DNA from: Streptomyces sp. NBC_01142
GTDB lineage: Bacteria; Actinomycetota; Actinomycetes; Streptomycetales; Streptomycetaceae
Direction: 5' to 3'
Assembly (NCBI RefSeq): GCF_026341125.1
Contig: NZ_JAPEOR010000002.1
Coordinates: forward strand, 620,001-684,000
DNA length: 64,000 bases
Below, one piece after another: positions 59,521 to 64,000 of this stretch (positions are counted from its first letter, which is position 1; the number at the start of each line of letters is the position of its first letter). Under the pieces are notes generated by a model that was given only the letters and a program-made list of their open reading frames with translations, searched no databases and was not told the DNA's origin. A program made the translations under genes and the position numbers.

Positions 59521-60417
59521 ATGACCACCGCCGCTGTACGCACCGACCTCTACCCGACCCGTGGTGTGGGCGAAGTGACCACCCCGCGCCAGGACCCGGT
59601 CGTCTGGTCGGCACCGGGTGCGCCCGGGCCGATCGTCCCGTCCGACCTGACGGGCTTCGAGCGGGACGGCTTCCTCACCGTCGACCAGCTCATCGCACCG
59701 GAGGAAGTCGCCCTCTACCGCGGGGAGTTGGAGCGACTGATCACCGATCCCGAGGTACGGGCCGACGAACGCTCGATCATTGAGCCGAAGTCCCAGGACG
59801 TACGGTCGGTCTTCGAGGTGCACAGGCTCAGCGAGATCTTCGCCGGTCTGGTGCGCGACGAACGGGTGGTGGGCAGAGCCCGGCAGATCCTCGGTTCGGA
59901 CGTGTACGTCCACCAGTCCCGCGTCAATGTGAAGCCGGGCTTCGGCGCCTCCGGCTTCTACTGGCACTCGGACTTCGAGACCTGGCACGCGGAGGACGGC
60001 CTGCCGAACATGCGCACCGTCTCGGTCTCGATCGCGCTGACCGAGAACCTGGACACCAACGGCGGCCTGATGATCATGCCCGGGTCGCACAAGACGTTCC
60101 TGGGCTGCGCGGGCGAGACACCGAGCGACAACTACAAGAAGTCGCTGCAGATGCAGGACGCCGGCATCCCGTCGGACGAGGCGCTGACGCGGTACGCCGA
60201 CCGGCACGGCATCCGGCTCTTCACCGGGCAGGCCGGTTCGGCGACGTGGTTCGACTGCAACTGTATGCACGGCTCCGGGGACAACATCACCCCGTACGCG
60301 CGCAGCAATGTCTTCATCGTCTTCAACAGCGTGGAGAACGCGGCGGTGCAGCCTTTCGCGGCGCCGGTGCCGCGCCCGGAGTTCATCGGGGCGCGGGACT
60401 TCACTCCCGTGCGGTGA
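59521..60417 (+). CDS. ectD: Ectoine hydroxylase EctD
   Basis: 298 residues, Fe(II)/2-oxoglutarate-dependent dioxygenase. VHQSRVNVKPGFGASGFYWHSDFETWHAEDGLPNMRTVSVSIALTENLDTNGGLMIMPGSHKTF is the EctD signature with HxD (WHSD). FDCNCMHGSGDNITPYARSNVFIVFNS supplies the distal His and the Arg that binds 2-oxoglutarate. It converts ectoine to (4S,5S)-5-hydroxyectoine. Its presence means the strain can make both solutes under salt or heat stress. Closed by a strong hairpin. Confidence 0.97.
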   Translation: MTTAAVRTDLYPTRGVGEVTTPRQDPVVWSAPGAPGPIVPSDLTGFERDGFLTVDQLIAPEEVALYRGELERLITDPEVRADERSIIEPKSQDVRSVFEVHRLSEIFAGLVRDERVVGRARQILGSDVYVHQSRVNVKPGFGASGFYWHSDFETWHAEDGLPNMRTVSVSIALTENLDTNGGLMIMPGSHKTFLGCAGETPSDNYKKSLQMQDAGIPSDEALTRYADRHGIRLFTGQAGSATWFDCNCMHGSGDNITPYARSNVFIVFNSVENAAVQPFAAPVPRPEFIGARDFTPVR

Positions 60418-60421
60418 CGGC

Positions 60422-60480
60422 ACGGAAAGGGGGGCGGGGGCAGCCCGTGGTACACGGGCTGCCCCCGCCCCCCTTTCCGT
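60422..60480. terminator. 28-bp perfect hairpin, bidirectional terminator
   Basis: The left arm (60422-60449, starting ACGGAAAGGGGGGCGGGGGC) and right arm (60453-60480) are exactly complementary over 28 bp with a 3-nt GTA loop. It sits between convergent ectD (+) and the next aminotransferase gene (-). The stem is exceptionally long and perfect even for Streptomyces. Confidence 0.85.
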
Positions 60481-60485
60481 CCTGG

Positions 60486-61532
60486 TCAGCCGGACAGGAC
60501 GTCGAGGCACCGGTCCACATCGGCGGCGGAGTTGTAGAGGTGGAACGCGGCCCGCAGATGGCCTGCCCGTTCCGACACGACGACGCCCGCGCGGGCCAGC
60601 TCCGGGACACGGTGACCGAGCCCCGGCACGGCGACGATCGCGGACTCACCCGGCACCGGGTCGTGGCCCAGCCCGGCCACACCGTCCCTGAAGCGCCGGG
60701 CGAGCGCGGTGTCGTGGGCATGCACCGCGTCGATGCCGGTCTCCTCCAGCAGCGCCAGTGACTGCTGCGCCCCGTGGTACGAGAGGAACGCCGGAGGTTC
60801 GTCGAAACGGCGGGCGGAACGGGCGAGTTCCTCCACCGGCCCGTAGGTGGTCCCCCACAGCACCTCGGAGGCGAAGGTCCCGGCGTGGGCCGGCGGCACG
60901 GACACCTGGGCGTCCTCCGTCAGCGTGAGGAAGGAGACGCCGCGCGGGCAGAGCAGAAACTTGAAGCCACCGGTGACCGTGAAGTCCCAGGCGCCCGCGT
61001 CCAGCGGCAGCCAGCCGGCCGACTGACTGGCGTCGACGAGCGTACGGGCGCCGTGCGCGGCCGCCGCGGCGCGTACCGCCGGCAGATCGGCGATCCGCCC
61101 GTCGGCGGACTGCACGGAGGAGAAGGCCACCAGCGCGGTACCCGGGCGCACCGCTCCGGCGAGCCCCTCCAGCGGCACATAGCGCAGTTCGAGGTCGCCG
61201 CGCACGGTGAAGGGGGTGATGACCGATGCGTACTCGCCCTCCGGGAAGAGGACCTCCGCGCCGGGCGGCAGCGAGGCCGCGATCAGCCCGACATGCACCG
61301 AGACCGAACCGCCGACGGCCACCCGCTCCTCGTCCACGCCGACGAGGCGCGCGAAGGACTGCCGGGTGGCGGTCACGGCCGAGAAGTCACCCGCGCCGCC
61401 GGGCCGGCCCGCGGCGAGCTCCTCGGCAAGCGCCGTCACGGCCCCGACCGTCCGGCGCGGCAGCAGCCCGCAGGCGGCGGTGTTCAGATACGTCTTGTCC
61501 GGCGCGAACTCGGCGCCGCCCATGGTCTCCAT
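60486..61532 (-). CDS. Class V aminotransferase-like PLP enzyme (cysteine desulfurase/isopenicillin epimerase-like)
   Basis: 348 residues from ATG 61532; an ATG at 61523 is an alternative. TYLNTAACGLLPRRTVGAVTAL is the usual start, VAVGGSVSVHVGLIAASLPPGAEVLFPEGEYASVITPF the cofactor-phosphate region, TLVDASQSAGWLPLDAGAWDFTVTGGFKFLLCPRGVSFL holds Asp, His-equivalent and the Schiff-base Lys (GGFKFL), and VSERAGHLRAAFHLYNSAADVDRCLDVL the end. The catalytic Cys loop of true desulfurases is not evident, so lyase or aminotransferase activity is more likely. Confidence 0.85.
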   Translation of the reverse strand: METMGGAEFAPDKTYLNTAACGLLPRRTVGAVTALAEELAAGRPGGAGDFSAVTATRQSFARLVGVDEERVAVGGSVSVHVGLIAASLPPGAEVLFPEGEYASVITPFTVRGDLELRYVPLEGLAGAVRPGTALVAFSSVQSADGRIADLPAVRAAAAAHGARTLVDASQSAGWLPLDAGAWDFTVTGGFKFLLCPRGVSFLTLTEDAQVSVPPAHAGTFASEVLWGTTYGPVEELARSARRFDEPPAFLSYHGAQQSLALLEETGIDAVHAHDTALARRFRDGVAGLGHDPVPGESAIVAVPGLGHRVPELARAGVVVSERAGHLRAAFHLYNSAADVDRCLDVLSG

Positions 61533-61625
61533 GGGATCACCCTGCGGCCCCCTCAATCGCTGGTCAATCGCGAATCGTTCAGGGGAACCGTTCGGCAACA
61601 CCCAAGGGCCGGCCCGGCCGGCCGG

Positions 61626-62333
61626 TCAGCTCTGCGGAACCTCGCACGAGCCGTCGGTGTCGCAGGCCGCGGCGTCCGTGCCGATCGGGGTGATCGCCCG
61701 GCCCTGCCATGCCTGCTCCAGCGCCTTGGTGAACAGCTCGGCCGGCTGTCCGCCCGAGACCCCGTAGCGGCGGTCGAGGACGAAGAACGGCACCCCGGTC
61801 GCCCCCAGCTCGGCGGCCTCGCGCTCGTCGGCCCGTACGTCGTCGGCGTACGCGTCCTCGTCGGCGAGGACCGCCCGGGCCTCGTCGGCCTCCAGACCGG
61901 CCTCGACCGCGAGGTCGACGAGGATCTCGGCGTCGAAGACGGACCGCTCCTCGGCGAAGTTCGCCCGGTAGGCGAGGTCCAGCAGCGCGTCCTGACGGCC
62001 GCGGGCCCTGGCCAGGTGCAGCAGCCGGTGAATGTCGAAGGTGCTGCCGTGATCACGCCCCTCGGTGCGGTAGCCGAGCCCCTCGGAGCGCGCGTTGGAG
62101 GCGACGTGCTCCTCCATGGACCGGGCTTCCTCGCGGGTACGTCCGTACTTCAGCGCCAGCATGTCGATCACCGGGGCGATGTCGCCCCTGGCCCTGTTCG
62201 GGTCGAGTTCGAAGGAGCGGTGCACCACCTCGACCTCGGCGCGGTGGGCGAACGCCGCGAGTCCCTTCTCGAAGCGTGCCTTCCCGATGTAGCACCAGGG
62301 ACAGGCGATGTCGCTCCAGATCTCGACGCGCAT
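61626..62333 (-). CDS. DsbA-family oxidoreductase (FrnE-like)
   Basis: 235 residues from ATG 62333, with GGAG 9 nt upstream; ATG 62339 is equally in frame. VEIWSDIACPWCYIGKARFEKGL has the CPWC redox pair of a cytoplasmic FrnE-type DsbA. VVHRSFELDPN, YGRTREEARSMEEHVASNARSEGLGYR, GVPFFVLDRRYGVSGGQPAELFTKALEQAW (cis-Pro loop GVP) and a C-terminal AACDTDGSCEV extend the fold. A second Cys pair lies in the last residues. It may act in disulfide isomerisation or oxidative-stress defence. No signal peptide. Confidence 0.9.
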   Translation of the reverse strand: MRVEIWSDIACPWCYIGKARFEKGLAAFAHRAEVEVVHRSFELDPNRARGDIAPVIDMLALKYGRTREEARSMEEHVASNARSEGLGYRTEGRDHGSTFDIHRLLHLARARGRQDALLDLAYRANFAEERSVFDAEILVDLAVEAGLEADEARAVLADEDAYADDVRADEREAAELGATGVPFFVLDRRYGVSGGQPAELFTKALEQAWQGRAITPIGTDAAACDTDGSCEVPQS

Positions 62334-62625
62334 GCTCATTCTCTCCAGGGTCGTACGGTGCCGGGGTACGGAGGTGTCCGCCGCTGCGATGTCAACGCGC
62401 TCCCGCCCCGGCTCATTCCGCCGCCGGCCGCACTGTGAGGCGCACCACCGGATCGTTCCCGGTGCGGCTTCGGACGGCATGCCCTGCTGCCGCTGCCGTC
62501 CGGCCGCCAAATTCCCTGACAGGACTGCGCGTTGAGGGATCGGCAACCACTCCGTCGGGACATGGATCAGAGGGTAGCCTCGCCACAACGGGCCCAATCC
62601 CCTGTGCCCTTGCCGGAGAAGCGGA

Positions 62626-63486
62626 GTGCGCGCTGTGGTCAGTGACAATCGGTCCGAAACGACCTCGATCCCCTACGACGTGCCCACCTCGGCACGCGCC
62701 TACGGCTGGATGCTGGGGGGTAAGGACAACTACGACGTCGACCGGAACTTCCTGCTCTCCACGCTGCCGGACTTCCCCGAGTGTGTGGACATCGCCCGGC
62801 AGAACCGTCAGTTCCTCTTCCGGGCCGTGCGCTATCTGGCGCAGGAGGCCGGCATCCGGCAGTTCATCGACATGGGCTGCGGGCTGCCGACCGACGACAA
62901 TGTGCACCAGGTGGCCCAGAGGTTCGTGCCCGATGCCAGTGTGGTCTACGTCGACATCGACCCGATCGTTCTGGCGCACGGCCGGGCGCTGCTCGCCGAC
63001 GACGCCACCACCGCGGTGATCACCGGCGACATGCGGGACCAGAAGGCGATTCTCGACCATCCCGACGTGGACCGTCTGATCGACTTCAGCCAGCCGGTGG
63101 CGGTGCTGTTCCTGTCGGTGGTGCACCACCTCAGCGACGCCGACGACCCCCGCCGGGTTCTTCGGACGATCTTCGACCAGGCGGCACCGGGCAGCTATCT
63201 GGGCCTGTCGCAGGTCGTCTGCGACGACCCGGCCTGGGGTGCGGAGATGACCGCGCACATCTCCGGGAGCGGCGTTCCGTGGCAGACCCGCACGCCGGCC
63301 GAGCTCGACGCCTTCCTGGACGGGCTGGAGCCGGTCGAGCCGGGACTGGTGAACCTGGTCGACTGGCGCCCCGACCCCGAGCAGCCTGCGCTGGCTCCGG
63401 TGCACGAGGCCCTGGCGCCCTACCTCGGCGCAACCGTGCTCAACAAGCGCATCTACGAGTACGGCGGGGTGCTCCGCAAGTCGTAG
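62626..63486 (+). CDS. SAM-dependent methyltransferase (Methyltransf_19/DUF574 type)
   Basis: 286 residues. IPYDVPTSARAYGWMLGGKDNYDVDRNFLLSTLPDFPECVDIARQNRQFLFRAVRYLAQEAGIRQFIDMGCGLPT is the hallmark front of this Streptomyces-expanded family. VVYVDIDPIVLAHGRALL is the SAM acidic loop, and AVLFLSVVHHLSDADDPRRVLRTIFDQAAPGSYL the later strand. Many copies occur per Streptomyces genome and the targets are mostly unknown. GTG 62626 is used; GTG 62635 is nearly as good. Confidence 0.9.
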   Translation: MRAVVSDNRSETTSIPYDVPTSARAYGWMLGGKDNYDVDRNFLLSTLPDFPECVDIARQNRQFLFRAVRYLAQEAGIRQFIDMGCGLPTDDNVHQVAQRFVPDASVVYVDIDPIVLAHGRALLADDATTAVITGDMRDQKAILDHPDVDRLIDFSQPVAVLFLSVVHHLSDADDPRRVLRTIFDQAAPGSYLGLSQVVCDDPAWGAEMTAHISGSGVPWQTRTPAELDAFLDGLEPVEPGLVNLVDWRPDPEQPALAPVHEALAPYLGATVLNKRIYEYGGVLRKS

Positions 63487-63506
63487 ACCTGGCCGGCGTG
63501 CGCAGG

Positions 63507-63720
63507 TCAGCTCATGGTGGCGATCCGGCTGAAGGACGCACGGTACGCGCTGGGGGGCAGCCCGACGCGGCGCTGGATGTGCCGGCGCAGCGAGTCCGCC
63601 GTACCGAGGCCTCCGGCCCGCGCCACCTGGTCCATCGGCAAAGTGGTGGTCTCGAGCAGCTCGCGGGCGCGCTCGATGCGCTGGTGCAGCAGCCATTGCA
63701 GGGGGCTGCGGCCGGTCGTG
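63507..63720 (-). pseudogene. C-terminal fragment of an AraC-family regulator
   Basis: Only the second half of an AraC DNA-binding domain is present: TGRSPLQWLLHQRIERARELLETTTLPMDQVARAGGLGTADSLRRHIQRRVGLPPSAYRASF. The first helix-turn-helix and the whole ligand domain (amidase-like in GlxA/FtrA types) are missing. Upstream of GRSPLQW the sequence stops matching and changes to an oppositely oriented MFS reading frame. It is probably non-functional. Confidence 0.75.
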
Positions 63721-64000
63721 GTGGTGAATGTGCTCTCCGGCAAGCTGGCGAACCGCTACGGGCCCCGGCTGCCCATGCTCCTGGGCCAGTTGGTCGCGGC
63801 CGCGGGTCTGCTGCTTCTGCTTCCGGTCAACGCGGACACTCCTCCGCTGTGGCTCGCACTGCTGCTGATTCCACTGGCCGTAGGGGTTGGCACCGCCCTG
63901 CCGCCCCTCACCGCGGCCATGCTGGAGGCGGTTCCGGCGGAGCGGGCGGGACTCGCGGCGGGCGTGCTCAACGCCGCCCGTCAGACGGCGAGCGGGCTGG
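63721..64000 (+). pseudogene. MFS transporter fragment (DHA2/EmrB type), lacking its N-terminus; continues past the window
   Basis: The plus strand reads VNVLSGKLANRYGPRLPMLLGQLVAAAGLLLLLPV, then LWLALLLIPLAVGVGTALPPLTAAMLEAVPAERAGLAAGVLNAARQTASG. This is the late transmembrane region of a drug:H+ antiporter (helices around TM9-TM12 in DHA2 proteins). No start or earlier helices exist upstream because the AraC fragment begins at once. It is a 5'-truncated gene, with its 3' end outside the window. Confidence 0.78.

Noticed and set aside
1..64000. tRNA, rRNA or insertion-sequence genes
   Set aside because: No cloverleaf-like T-loop signature, rRNA segment, transposase or terminal inverted repeat was recognised on either strand.

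Overview
The window is GC-rich DNA of a Streptomyces or close relative. Codons end in G or C, GTG starts are common, genes are chained by 4-nt ATGA/GTGA overlaps, and the order pit - small membrane protein - cobalamin genes - LAxTG-type surface protein - ectABCD matches what I recall of the Streptomyces core chromosome. I see no tRNA, rRNA, CRISPR array or insertion sequence.

Layout. 1-204: start of a VIT-type metal transporter, cut by the window edge. 229-5176: operon of two Amidohydro_2 proteins, an SDR and an acetoacetate-decarboxylase-like protein, with a divergent TetR regulator and a palindromic operator between them. 5306-14742: the most unusual part. It holds a TerY-like vWA protein, a Ser/Thr kinase-like protein, a PP2C phosphatase, a Band-7/SPFH-like protein, a P-loop NTPase with a helical C-terminus, and a class III nucleotidyl-cyclase-fold protein, nearly all overlapping. 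Behind them lie a Crp/Fnr regulator and a divergent gene for a small membrane protein resembling the Pycsar effector PycTM. I read this as a candidate composite signalling/defence island. 14782-24119: housekeeping genes (exonuclease-BRCT, small Cys-rich protein, SURF1, GH15, atypical SDR), an Asp23/AmaP envelope-stress cluster, an enoyl-CoA hydratase and a small HTH protein. 24557-32065: ABC-F ATPase, an apparently frameshifted secreted or membrane protein gene, neutral Zn-metallopeptidase, VOC protein, unknown protein, alpha/beta hydrolase, class II aldolase.

32347-53157: PHO box and low-affinity phosphate transporter, then a terminator, a cobalamin riboswitch, a short leader ORF and the cobalamin cluster cobD-cobQ-cobN-chlID-cobO-cobB-cobI, an opposing ZIP transporter, then cobM-cobL-cbiG/cobJ-cobH-cbiX-cobC. 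The cluster carries both an early cobalt chelatase (CbiX) and a late one (CobN plus a ChlI/D fusion). 53202-56888: surface-anchored secreted protein, metal-dependent amidohydrolase, class V aminotransferase. 57242-60417: ectoine/5-hydroxyectoine operon ectABCD, closed by a 28-bp hairpin. 60486-63486: second class V aminotransferase, FrnE-like DsbA oxidoreductase, SAM-dependent methyltransferase. At about 63720 a fragment of an AraC regulator abuts a fragment of an MFS transporter, which looks like a deletion or rearrangement junction.

All functional calls come from reading translated sequence and recalled family knowledge; no database search was run.
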